NCBI RefSeq assembly: GCF_020614375.1
Contig: NZ_CP085327.1
Location: forward strand, 2,530,823-2,594,822
Source: Haladaptatus salinisoli
Lineage (GTDB): Archaea > Halobacteriota > Halobacteria > Halobacteriales > Haladaptataceae
Direction: 5' to 3'
Length of the DNA: 64,000 nucleotides
The notes under the pieces are model-generated. The model did no database searches and was not told the origin of the DNA. It saw only the letters and a program-made list of their open reading frames with translations. Numbering within the stretch: position 1 is the stretch's first letter; each line of letters opens with the position of its first letter. This document shows, one piece after another, positions 41,325 through 50,949 of this stretch. The position numbers were made by a program, and so were the translations under genes.

Positions 41325-41918
41325 ATGGCAGACGACCCGAGCTATCGCGTGCTCGCCGCCCGCGAGGCGGAGCGCCTGCGCCTGCTCGACCGGGAGACGT
41401 ACGAACCGGTCGTCACCGCCGACGGCGGTCACGGCGCGCCGGTCGCCGACCTCCGACCCGGCTACCTCGTCGACGTCGACCTCGACTGGTCGACGACCGA
41501 GCCGACGGTTCGGTCGCTGTCGGTGCGCCGCCCGACGCTGTACGCCTTCGCGGACGGAATCGAACCGGTCTTCGAAGCAGCACGGGAGGCGTGGACCGAC
41601 GCGCGCAGGGCGGGCGATTCCATGAACGCCCGCGTGACCCGCAACACCGACAACGAGGTCAACGGCGTCCTCTACGTCTTCGCCGAGGACGAGACGGGCG
41701 GCACGTTCGAAGCGTTCCGCGACGGCGCTCGCCCGCTCGAACCGCTGGTCGACCGGGTGAACGACCGCGAAGGGGACTCCCCCCGAGAGGTGTTCGTCCT
41801 CCGCCCCGCCGACGGGCGGTTCGTCATCGTCACCATCGCGCTCCGAAAGGGGGGTCGATTCGCCGAAACGCTCCGCGAAACCTACGACGTTCCGAAACCG
41901 TCGGAGCCCCTCGAGTAG
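41325..41918 (+). CDS. conserved haloarchaeal protein (DUF6663-like)
   Basis: 197 residues from ATG 41325. Starts with YRVLAAREAERLRLLDRETYEPV and has DLRPGYLVDVDLDWS and NARVTRNTDNEVNGVLYVFA, a pattern I associate with the haloarchaea-specific family DUF6663. Alpha/beta soluble protein with a beta-rich first half and no membrane segment. No catalytic motif. Divergent from the hsp20 gene with 110 bases between starts. Confidence 0.75.
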   Translation: MADDPSYRVLAAREAERLRLLDRETYEPVVTADGGHGAPVADLRPGYLVDVDLDWSTTEPTVRSLSVRRPTLYAFADGIEPVFEAAREAWTDARRAGDSMNARVTRNTDNEVNGVLYVFAEDETGGTFEAFRDGARPLEPLVDRVNDREGDSPREVFVLRPADGRFVIVTIALRKGGRFAETLRETYDVPKPSEPLE

Positions 41919-41966
41919 GGCGATTCGGCACGCGGTTTCAATACGCTCCCGCTCCAAGACGAACGC

Positions 41967-42413
41967 ATGTCGGAATCGTTCTCCGTCGAGGGGGTCGACC
42001 ACGTGGAGCTCTACGTGAGCGACTGGGACGAAGCCGCGGAGTGGTACGAACGAGTACTGGGACTGTCTCCCGACGAGGAGTTCGAGCGGTGGTGGACGGC
42101 GGGCGACGGCCCGCTCGTCCTGTCGGCCGGCGGCGGAACCACGAAACTGGCCCTGTTCGAGCGCGAGACGGCCACGAGAGGGCGGTCGGTGAGTCCCCGT
42201 CGAGTCGCCTTCCGAACTGACGCCGACGGCTTCCTGTCGTTCGTCGACGAACTGGGGGCGCTCGACCTGACGAACCGCGAGGGCGAGTCGGTCACCGCCG
42301 AGGACGTGATAGACCACGACCTCTCGTACTCCGTCTACTTCACCGACGAGGACGGAAATCCCCTCGAACTGACGACCAACGACCACGAAACCGTCGCCGC
42401 CGAACTGGGATGA
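41967..42413 (+). CDS. VOC family protein
   Basis: 148 residues. Vicinal-oxygen-chelate fold: VDHVELYVSDWDEAAEWYERVLGL opens module one with a His that is a usual metal ligand, and DLSYSVYFTDEDGNPLELTTND ends module two with a Glu ligand. Unlike the VOC gene at 11.8 kb it keeps the His and Glu pattern of glyoxalase I/dioxygenase-type enzymes. It lies 48 bases after the DUF6663-like gene on the same strand. Substrate unknown. Confidence 0.88.
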   Translation: MSESFSVEGVDHVELYVSDWDEAAEWYERVLGLSPDEEFERWWTAGDGPLVLSAGGGTTKLALFERETATRGRSVSPRRVAFRTDADGFLSFVDELGALDLTNREGESVTAEDVIDHDLSYSVYFTDEDGNPLELTTNDHETVAAELG

Positions 42414-42520
42414 CGGAGAGCGTCGGAGGCGGATAATCGCGGAAGTCGACGCCGCACGTCCGCGCTCCCGTGACAACTATTCCCCGCGTCCTTTTTGTCC
42501 GCGCTCCCGAATGTGCGCGT

Positions 42521-43747
42521 ATGAGCGACCAGCAACCGGACAGGAAACGGTCCGGCTTCAAGGAGACGACGCGCGTGGCGGCGGCGCGCGACCGACTCCG
42601 AGACGCCGTCTCCGGACACGAACGAACCGAATCCATCCCGCTGAACGCGGCGGATGGTCGAGCGCTCGCGGAGGAGGTCGTCGCCCCGCGGAACGTCCCC
42701 GACTTCCCGCGGGCGGCGATGGACGGCTACGCGGTGCGAGCGCGGGACACCTTCGGGGCGAGCGGTCGGTCGCCCGAGGTTCTCCGACGGGCCGACGAGA
42801 TGGCTCCCGGCGCGGCGGTTCGGGTACACACCGGGAGCGAAGTCCCCGAGGGTGCCGACGCCGTGGTGATGGTGGAGCACGCGGACGAGTTCGGCGGGGA
42901 CGTCGAGGTGTTCGACGCCGTCGCGGAGGGCGAGAACGTCGCCCCGGTCGGCGAGGACGTCGATGCCGGACAGTCGCTCTACGACCCCGGCCACCGCCTG
43001 CGGCCGTCCGACCTCGGGATGCTGAAATCGGTGGGCGTCCGCGAGGTGACGGTGTACGACCGCCCGCGCGTCGCCGTGATTCCGACCGGCGAGGAACTGG
43101 TCGAGTCCGACCCGGACCCCGGGGAGGCGGTCGAGACGAACGGTTTGACCGTCTCGCGCTTCGTCGAACGCTGGGGCGGCGAGGCGACCTACCGCGACGC
43201 GGTGACCGACGACGAGGACGCGCTCCGCGAGGCGGTCGAATCGCACCTCGACCACGACGTCGTCGTCACGACCGGCGGTTCCTCGGTCGGCGAGCGGGAC
43301 CTGCTCCCCGAGGTCGTCTCGGAGATGGGCGAGATTCTCGTCCACGGCGTCGCGCTGAAACCGGGCCACCCCGTCGCGCTCGGAATCGTCGACGGGACGC
43401 CCGTCGTGATGCTTCCCGGCTACCCGGTCGCCTGCATCGTCAACGCGGTGCAGTTCCTCCGTCCCGCGCTGAAGCGGGTCGGCCACCTCCCGCTCGAGGC
43501 GATGCCGACCGCGACCGCGCGACTCGGACGCAAGATTCGGAGCGAACCCGGCGTTCGCTCGTTCGTTCGGGTCGGGCTGACGGACGAGGGGGACGAGGAG
43601 CGCGTCGCGACGCCCACGCGCGCCAGCGGTTCCGGCGTCCTCTCCAGCGTCGCGCTGGCGGACGGCTGGGTCGAGGTCTCCGAGGAGCGCGAGGGGATTC
43701 CCGAAGGCGAGACCGTCGAGGTTGCGAACTGGGAGTGGTCGGCGTGA
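42521..43747 (+). CDS. moeA: molybdopterin molybdotransferase MoeA
   Basis: 408 residues from ATG 42521. It inserts molybdate into adenylylated molybdopterin in the last step of Moco synthesis. Domain marks in order: FPRAAMDGYAVRARD, PEGADAVVMVEH, VAVIPTGEELVE, VVTTGGSSVGERD (the active-site TGG-S loop) and ALKPGHPVALG, with a short C-terminal beta barrel. It overlaps the second moeA-like gene by GTGA, so the two products are made together. A 13-base direct repeat (gtccgcgctcccg at 42458 and 42497) lies before it. Confidence 0.93.
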   Translation: MSDQQPDRKRSGFKETTRVAAARDRLRDAVSGHERTESIPLNAADGRALAEEVVAPRNVPDFPRAAMDGYAVRARDTFGASGRSPEVLRRADEMAPGAAVRVHTGSEVPEGADAVVMVEHADEFGGDVEVFDAVAEGENVAPVGEDVDAGQSLYDPGHRLRPSDLGMLKSVGVREVTVYDRPRVAVIPTGEELVESDPDPGEAVETNGLTVSRFVERWGGEATYRDAVTDDEDALREAVESHLDHDVVVTTGGSSVGERDLLPEVVSEMGEILVHGVALKPGHPVALGIVDGTPVVMLPGYPVACIVNAVQFLRPALKRVGHLPLEAMPTATARLGRKIRSEPGVRSFVRVGLTDEGDEERVATPTRASGSGVLSSVALADGWVEVSEEREGIPEGETVEVANWEWSA

Positions 43748-45687
43748 CCGAACGAAAGGAGTTCCGCGACCTCGCGGAACCGGAGGAGGCGCGCGAGGCC
43801 ATCGCGTCGCTCGACCTCGCCCCCGACGCGGAGCGCGTTCCGCTCTCGGACGCACGCGGTCGGGTGCTGGCCGAGCGACTGGACGCCGACCGCGACGTTC
43901 CCGGGTTCGACCGCGCGAGCATGGACGGCTACGCGGTGCGGGCGCGGGACACCTTCGGGGCGGACGAAGCGGACCCCGTCGTCCTCGACCTCGTCGGGAC
44001 GGTGCACGCCGGCGAGAAACCCGGCGTCGAAGTCGGCGCGGGCGAAGCGGTCGAGATATCGACCGGCGCCGTGATGCCCCCCGGCGCGGACGCGGTGGTG
44101 ATGGTGGAGCGGACGGACGAGCGCGAGTCGGGCGTCGAAATCCGCACCGGCGTCGCGCCCGGCGACCACGTCATGCTCGCGGGGGCGGACGTGGCGGCGG
44201 GCCAGCGCGCGCTCGGCCCCGGAACGCGGCTCACGCCGCGCGAAATCGGCCTGCTGTCCGCGCTCGGGGTCGAGGAGGTTCCCGTCCGCGGGAAACCTCG
44301 CGTCGGCATCGTTTCGACGGGCGACGAACTCGTCCGGCCCGGAAACCCCCTCTCCGACGGGGCGGGGCAGATTTACGACGTGAACAGCTACGCCATCGCC
44401 GCGGCGGTCGAGGAGGCGGGCGGCGAACCGGCGCTCTACCCCCACGCGGGCGACGACTACGACGAGATGGAGCGCCTGCTGTCGGAGGCCGCGGAGGAGT
44501 GCGACCTCGTGCTCTCGTCGGGTTCGACGAGCGCCAGCGCGGTGGACGTCATCTACCGCGTCATCGAATCGCGGGGGGAACTCCTGCTCCACGGCGTCGC
44601 CGTCAAACCCGGCAAACCGATGCTCGTCGGGCGGTTCCCCGAGTCGGCCTACGTCGGCCTGCCGGGCTACCCCGTCTCAGCGCTCACCATCTTTCGGACG
44701 TTCGTCGCGCCGGCCGTCCGCGACGCGGCGGGCGTGCCCGAACCGACCACGGCGACCGTCGACGCCCGGATGGCGGTCGAGGAACGCTACGGCGAGGGTC
44801 GGATGCGGCTCATGCCGACCGGGCTGGTCGAGGACGCGCAGGGGCGGACGCTGGCCTATCCGGTCGACAAGGGGAGCGGAGCCACGACCAGCCTCGTGGA
44901 AGCAGACGGCGTGGTGACCGTTCCGCCGGACACCGCCTACCTCGGCGCGGGCGAAGCGGTCGAGGTGCGGCTGTTCTCGCCCGACGTGCGCCCGCCGTCC
45001 GTCTTCGGCGTCGGCGAGGACGACCCCGCGTTCTCGCGCCTGCTCGACCGCATCGACTCGCCGCGCTATCTGGCGGTCGGCGGTCGGGAGGGGCTGCGCC
45101 GACTCCGAAACGGCGTGCCGGACTTCGCGGTCGCGACCCGCGCCGAACGACCGCCGGCGGACGAGGCGGACGAGGCGGGCGGCGGAGCGGCGGAAACCGA
45201 CGCGAGCGACGCGACCGAGGGGACCGAACTCGCGTCCTACCGCCGCGAGTGGGGGCTCGTCGTCCCCGCCGGCAACCCCGAGGGAATCGAGGGGCTGGAT
45301 TCCCTCGTCGACCGCGACCTGCGCTTCGTCAACCGGGGGACGGACTCCGGCCTGCGGACGACGCTGGGGAGCGCGCTCGCCGACCTCGCCGACGAGCGCG
45401 GGACGACGCGCCGGGAACTCGTCGAGTCCGTCTCCGGGTTCGAACTCGCGGCCAAGGCGCACGAGAGCCCGGCTCGGAAGGTCGCCGCGGGCGACGCCGA
45501 CGCCGGACTCGGCCTGCGCTCGACCGCGGCGAAACTCGGCCTCGAATTCGTCTCGCTCGGCGAGGAGCGAGTGCGGGTGCTGGCGAATCCGGAGCGCGAG
45601 AGGAAGGAGGGCGTCGAGGAACTCGCGGACGCGCTCGATTCGGAGTTAGTCGGTGTACTCGAAGGCTTGCCCGGCGTTCGACCATAG
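43744..45687 (+). CDS. moeA: MoeA fused to a periplasmic-binding-protein-like domain
   Basis: 647 residues from GTG 43744. Residues 1-400 are a second MoeA (ASMDGYAVRARD, PGADAVVMVER, VGIVSTGDELVR, GVAVKPGKPMLVG), but the active-site loop reads LSSGSTSASAVD rather than TGGSSVGERD, so its chemistry may differ. After an acidic linker (about 480-500) comes a PBP/LysR-substrate-type domain with EWGLVVPAGNPEGI, FVNRGTDSGLRTTL and DADAGLGLRSTAAKLGLEFV, which may bind molybdate, tungstate or a cofactor part. The fusion is known in archaea. Its 3' end overlaps the opposite HAD gene by 42 bases. Confidence 0.9.
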   Translation: MTERKEFRDLAEPEEAREAIASLDLAPDAERVPLSDARGRVLAERLDADRDVPGFDRASMDGYAVRARDTFGADEADPVVLDLVGTVHAGEKPGVEVGAGEAVEISTGAVMPPGADAVVMVERTDERESGVEIRTGVAPGDHVMLAGADVAAGQRALGPGTRLTPREIGLLSALGVEEVPVRGKPRVGIVSTGDELVRPGNPLSDGAGQIYDVNSYAIAAAVEEAGGEPALYPHAGDDYDEMERLLSEAAEECDLVLSSGSTSASAVDVIYRVIESRGELLLHGVAVKPGKPMLVGRFPESAYVGLPGYPVSALTIFRTFVAPAVRDAAGVPEPTTATVDARMAVEERYGEGRMRLMPTGLVEDAQGRTLAYPVDKGSGATTSLVEADGVVTVPPDTAYLGAGEAVEVRLFSPDVRPPSVFGVGEDDPAFSRLLDRIDSPRYLAVGGREGLRRLRNGVPDFAVATRAERPPADEADEAGGGAAETDASDATEGTELASYRREWGLVVPAGNPEGIEGLDSLVDRDLRFVNRGTDSGLRTTLGSALADLADERGTTRRELVESVSGFELAAKAHESPARKVAAGDADAGLGLRSTAAKLGLEFVSLGEERVRVLANPERERKEGVEELADALDSELVGVLEGLPGVRP

Positions 45688-46308
45688 CTCGTCGAACGTG
45701 CTCACGCGGTAGTCGCCGAGCACGCACTGGTTTCGGCGGTGAGGGTCGTGGCGTTCGACGTGGACCGCGTCGAGTCCGGCGTTCCACGCCGCGCCCACGT
45801 CGTTCGCTCCGTCGCCCGCGAGGATACCGCGGTCGTTCTTCCCGACGCCCAGTCCGGCCATCGCGTGCTCGACCGGCGCGGGGTCGGGTTTCCAGCCCAA
45901 CTGCTCGTCGCAGCAGACGATCACGTCGAACCAGTCCCGGATGTCGAGCGTGTCGATGACCGGTTCGGTGAGGAACCGCTGGCAGTGGGTGACCAGTCCG
46001 ACCGGACAGTCGAGGTCGGCGACGAAGGCGGCGTCGTCGTAGAGGAACGTGTTCTCGGCCCGCAGTTGCGGGTCTTCGATGGCGTGGAAGGCGCTCCAGA
46101 ACGTCCGCGGGTCGATGCCCCACTCGCTCAGTTGCGCGTCTCGTCCGCCGCCTAATCCGTGCCAGATGACCTCGGCCTCGTAATCGGTGAACTCCCGGCC
46201 GAGGCGGTCGCTCACGCGGTCGAACACCGACCGAACGTACGACCGTTCGATGTCGATGAGCGTGCCGTCTAAGTCGAGGAGCCAGAAGTCGTACTCGCGG
46301 CCGACCAT
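45646..46308 (-). CDS. HAD family hydrolase (phosphoglycolate-phosphatase-like)
   Basis: 220 residues. HAD motifs: LLDLDGTLID (nucleophile and acid Asp), VTHCQ as the motif II region, WKPDPAPVEHA with the lysine, and GDGANDVGAAWNAGL with the Mg-binding acids. A helical cap of about 70 residues lies between motifs I and II. Phosphoglycolate or nucleotide phosphatase activity is the usual assignment, but substrate is not proven. Its last 13 codons overlap the end of the moeA fusion gene. Confidence 0.9.
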   Translation of the reverse strand: MVGREYDFWLLDLDGTLIDIERSYVRSVFDRVSDRLGREFTDYEAEVIWHGLGGGRDAQLSEWGIDPRTFWSAFHAIEDPQLRAENTFLYDDAAFVADLDCPVGLVTHCQRFLTEPVIDTLDIRDWFDVIVCCDEQLGWKPDPAPVEHAMAGLGVGKNDRGILAGDGANDVGAAWNAGLDAVHVERHDPHRRNQCVLGDYRVSTFDELWSNAGQAFEYTD

Positions 46309-46377
46309 TAGGGTTCCTCTAGTACTGCTCCTTCGTTTATAAACCTTCGTCCGAAACGACGGTCGGAAGGACGGCGG

Positions 46378-47680
<1,303 letters not shown>

Positions 47681-47688
<8 letters not shown>

Positions 47689-48919
47689 GTTTCACCTCCT
47701 GCTCGCGGCTCGCTTCGCTCGCCGCCCGCCCGTCGTCGGTCCGCGATTCGCCGTCGAAGTAGCCCTTCGGGAGCGAGCGCGACTCGTCGTACTCCGTCTC
47801 GGCGAGGACGCACCGAGCCTCGTGCTCGTCGCTCCCCCCGGCGTCGAACATCGGCGGGTGGTCGAGGCAGTCCTCCATCGCCTTCGGACAGCGGTCGGCG
47901 AAGTAACACCGGTCTTCCATCTCCGAATCGAGCAGGTCGGGGACGTTCCCCTCGATGGGTCGTAGTCGCGGCGCGGGGTCTTCCAGGTCGGGAATCGAAC
48001 CGAGGAGTCCCCGCGTGTAGGGGTGTACCGGCGCGTCGAACACGTCTTCGAGCGTGCCGCGTTCGACCAACTCCCCGGCGTACATCACCCCGACCCGGTC
48101 GCACATCCGCGCGATGACGCCGAGGTTGTGCGTGATGAGCATCACGCTCATGCCCGTCTCCTCCTGCAGGTCGCGCAGGAGGTCGAGAATCTGTGCTTGG
48201 ATGGTCACGTCGAGCGCGGTCGTCGGCTCGTCCGCGATGAGCAGATCGGGTTCGCCGGCGAGCGCCTGCGCTATCATCGCCCGCTGGAGCATCCCGCCGG
48301 AGAACTGGTGGGGGTACTCCTCGGCGCGCTCCGCCGGGTCGGGGATGCCGACCTGCTCCAGCAGTTCCACCGCCCTCGCGCGGCTCGCCTTGCTGACGTA
48401 CTTCTGCGACGGCAGGACGGTGCTCGCGACGAACTTCGCCAACCCGTAGCCCTGCGTCCGCGAGCGCGTCGAGCGCGGGTTCGAACTCGCCCGGCGCTGG
48501 ACTTCGACCGCTTCCGCGATCTGCTCGCCCACCGTGATGGAGGGGTTCAGGCTGCTCATCGGGTCTTGGAATATCATGCTGAACGACGGGCCGCGGAGCG
48601 CGCGGCGCTCGCGGGTCGTCAGTCGCTGGATGTCCACGAACTCGCCGTCGACCGCCTCGGGGCGGTCGTCTCTCGTCTCTTCCGCGAGCGAGGCGTTGCG
48701 GTACCAGACTTCGCCCGACGTGACCCTCCCGGGCGACTCCACGAGGTCGATGATGGAGAGCGCGGCGACGCTCTTTCCCGACCCCGACTCGCCGACCACG
48801 CCGAACACTTCCTCCTCCCGCACGTCGAAGCTGATGGACTCGCAGGCGTTGACCTGCCCTTTCTCCGTGAAAAAGCGGGTCGAGAGGTCGCGCACGCGAA
48901 GCAGGTCGCGGTCGCTCAT
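47681..48919 (-). CDS. dipeptide/oligopeptide ABC transporter ATP-binding protein (DppD-type)
   Basis: 412 residues from the ATG at 48919. Walker [10 protein letters not shown], signature [14 protein letters not shown], Walker [13 protein letters not shown] and H-loop THNLGV. The C-terminal oligo-HPY region has [14 protein letters not shown]. Compared with bacterial DppD it has extra sequence around 75-105 (acidic) and 140-185 (Ser/Arg-rich, containing [10 protein letters not shown]), both common in halophilic members. Partner of the DppF-type ATPase. Start overlaps the end of the upstream permease by 4 bases. Confidence 0.93.
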
Positions 48920-49932
48920 ACGCCACCTCCCTCGCCCTCGATGCCGGGGTCTAACGCGTCGCGCAGCCAGTCGCCGACGAGGTTGATGCCGATGACGGTC
49001 AGCACGATGGCGATTCCGGGAACCGTCGATATCCACCACGAGGTGGCGAGGTAGTTACGCCCCTGTGAGATGTCGAAGCCCCACGAGAGGTTCACCCCCG
49101 AGAAGCCGAGGTACGACAGCGCGCTTTCGAGCAGGATGATGGCGGCGATCTGGATGGTCGCCAGCACGATGATGGGCGTCATACTGTTCGGCAGGATGTG
49201 TTTCCGGAGGATGAACGGGTCGCTCGCGCCGACCGAACGGGACGCCTTGACGTACTCCTCGCCCCTCACGGAGAGGGCCTCGCCGCGGGCGACGCGGGCG
49301 AACCACACCCAGTTCACCAGCGCGACGACGACGACGATGGTGACGGGTATCGCCACCTTCCCCGGCATCCCGGGTTCGAACCCCATCGCCACGATGGGGT
49401 CGGGAAACCGGGTCACCTTCCGTCCGAACACGCCGACAAGCGCGATGGCCAACACGAGCGAGGGGAACGCGAGCATGATGTCCGCGCCCCGCATCAGCGT
49501 ATCGTCCACCCGGTCGCCGAAGTAGCCCGCCGTCAACCCCACGGTCACGCCGATGAGCGCCGCCAGAGCCGTGCCGAAGAGTCCCACGAGCAACGAGGTG
49601 CGCGCCCCGTAAATGACCCGCGAGAGCATGTCGCGTCCGAGGTTGTCCGTCCCGAGCGGGTGCGACGGGTCGGCCCGAACGTACGTCGTCTTTTCGACCA
49701 CCTTCACCGTGCCGTTGACGAGCTTCGAACTCGTCTGGGTCGTCTTCTCGCTGAAGCCCAGCGGCGGTAAGTTCGACCGGTTCAGGTTCTGCTTGTGGGG
49801 GTTGTACGGCGCCAGCACGGGCGCGAACACCGCCACGAGGACGATGGCGATGACGATGGCGACGCCGATCTTCGCCAGCAGGCTGTGACGGAACTCGCTT
49901 TTAAGGTTCCGCCACGTGCGCGGCGAGATCAT
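48916..49932 (-). CDS. dipeptide ABC transporter permease (DppC-type)
   Basis: 338 residues from the ATG at 49932. A first membrane helix (LLAKIGVAIVIAIVLVAVFAP) is followed by a long outside loop with the HPLGTDNLGRDMLSRVIYGAR motif of DppC/OppC permeases, then five helices with the EAA-type cytosolic loop GEEYVKASRSVGASDPFIL. The loop after helix 1 (about 45-95) is longer than in bacteria and polar. It forms the channel with the DppB-type permease. Overlaps both neighbours by 4 bases (ATGA). Confidence 0.93.
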   Translation of the reverse strand: MISPRTWRNLKSEFRHSLLAKIGVAIVIAIVLVAVFAPVLAPYNPHKQNLNRSNLPPLGFSEKTTQTSSKLVNGTVKVVEKTTYVRADPSHPLGTDNLGRDMLSRVIYGARTSLLVGLFGTALAALIGVTVGLTAGYFGDRVDDTLMRGADIMLAFPSLVLAIALVGVFGRKVTRFPDPIVAMGFEPGMPGKVAIPVTIVVVVALVNWVWFARVARGEALSVRGEEYVKASRSVGASDPFILRKHILPNSMTPIIVLATIQIAAIILLESALSYLGFSGVNLSWGFDISQGRNYLATSWWISTVPGIAIVLTVIGINLVGDWLRDALDPGIEGEGGGV

Positions 49933-50915
49933 TCGTACACCACCTGCGGGTTGACGTACGCGTACAGCGCGTCGACGACGATGTTCACGATGACGAACCC
50001 GGCGCCGATGACGATGAGCGACCCCTGAATGACCGGCCAGTCGCGGGCGTAAATCTTGGCGATGAGGAGCGTCCCGAGGCCGGGCCAGTTGAACACCGAC
50101 TCGGTGATGACCGCACCGCCGATGAGCGTCCCCAACTGGAGGCCGAGGACGGTGATGACCGGGATGAGGGTGTTGCGGAGCGCGTGCTTGTACCGCACCA
50201 GCGTCTCCGGCAGTCCCTTCGCCCGCGAGGCGCGGATGTACGTCTTGCCGAGTTCGTCCAACATCCCGCTTCGGGTGAGCCGCGTGACGAGCGCCGTGAA
50301 GTACGTTCCCAGCGTCACCGCCGGGAGCGTTATGTGCCACAGCCAGTTCGACAGCCCGTTGAGGCTGCCGGACGCGATGAGCATCTCGAGGCCGGTGAGC
50401 AGGCTGATGGGTCGCCGACTCGTGGGGAACGGCCCGCCGACGGCGAGCACCAACACCAGCATGATGCCGAGCCAGAAGTTCGGCGTGCTGATTCCCCCCA
50501 GCGAGAACGTCGTCGCCACGTAGTCGGCCGGTTCGTGCCGACGCGTCGCGCTGATGACGCCCAGCGGAATCGAGAGGACGATGGCGACGATGGTCGCAGC
50601 GATGGCGAGTTCCAGCGTCGCCGGTAGCTTCGAGAAGACGAGCGAACTCGCCTGCGTTCCGGAGATGTACGAGTACCCCATGTCGCCGTGCAGGAGGTTC
50701 CAGATGTACTCGCCGTACTGGACGTACAGCGGCTTGTGGAGGCCGAGTTCTCGGGCTATCTGCCGTTTCAACTGCGGGCTAGCGTCGAGCGGGGCGATGA
50801 CGGTTATCGGGCTGCCCGGCGTGATGAACCGGAGCAGGAAGACGACGGTCACGACGCCCCAGATGACGAATACTCCTTGGAGGCCCCGTTTCAGGAGGAA
50901 TCGACCCATCGACAT
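49929..50915 (-). CDS. dipeptide ABC transporter permease (DppB-type)
   Basis: 328 residues; the ATG at 50915 has a GGAGGT ribosome-binding site 8 bases before it, which supports it over the ATG two codons later. Six membrane helices with the DppB start LLKRGLQGVFVIWGVVTVVFLL and the permease loop GKTYIRASRAKGLPETLVRYKHALRNTLIPV. The QIARELGLHKPLYVQYGEYIWNLLHGDMG segment outside is typical of the family. First permease after the binding-protein gene, 34 bases downstream of its stop. Confidence 0.94.
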   Translation of the reverse strand: MSMGRFLLKRGLQGVFVIWGVVTVVFLLRFITPGSPITVIAPLDASPQLKRQIARELGLHKPLYVQYGEYIWNLLHGDMGYSYISGTQASSLVFSKLPATLELAIAATIVAIVLSIPLGVISATRRHEPADYVATTFSLGGISTPNFWLGIMLVLVLAVGGPFPTSRRPISLLTGLEMLIASGSLNGLSNWLWHITLPAVTLGTYFTALVTRLTRSGMLDELGKTYIRASRAKGLPETLVRYKHALRNTLIPVITVLGLQLGTLIGGAVITESVFNWPGLGTLLIAKIYARDWPVIQGSLIVIGAGFVIVNIVVDALYAYVNPQVVYE

Positions 50916-50949
50916 CTACGACGACCTCCGTGAGATCGCATGCATTGAG

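Noticed and set aside
40853..41326. N-terminal extension of the ABC1 kinase over the hsp20 gene
   Set aside because: Basic, low-complexity shadow sequence in the region of a genuine hsp20 gene; the GTG at 40852 gives the normal family start.
42458..42509. 13-base direct repeat gtccgcgctcccg before moeA as an operator
   Set aside because: GC-rich repeats of this length are frequent in haloarchaeal DNA and it has no dyad symmetry; only mentioned in the gene entry.
42511..43743. Arginine/glycine-rich 410-residue extension of the moeA fusion
   Set aside because: It is the +1 frame of the first moeA. The GTGA overlap at 43744 gives a normal coupled start.
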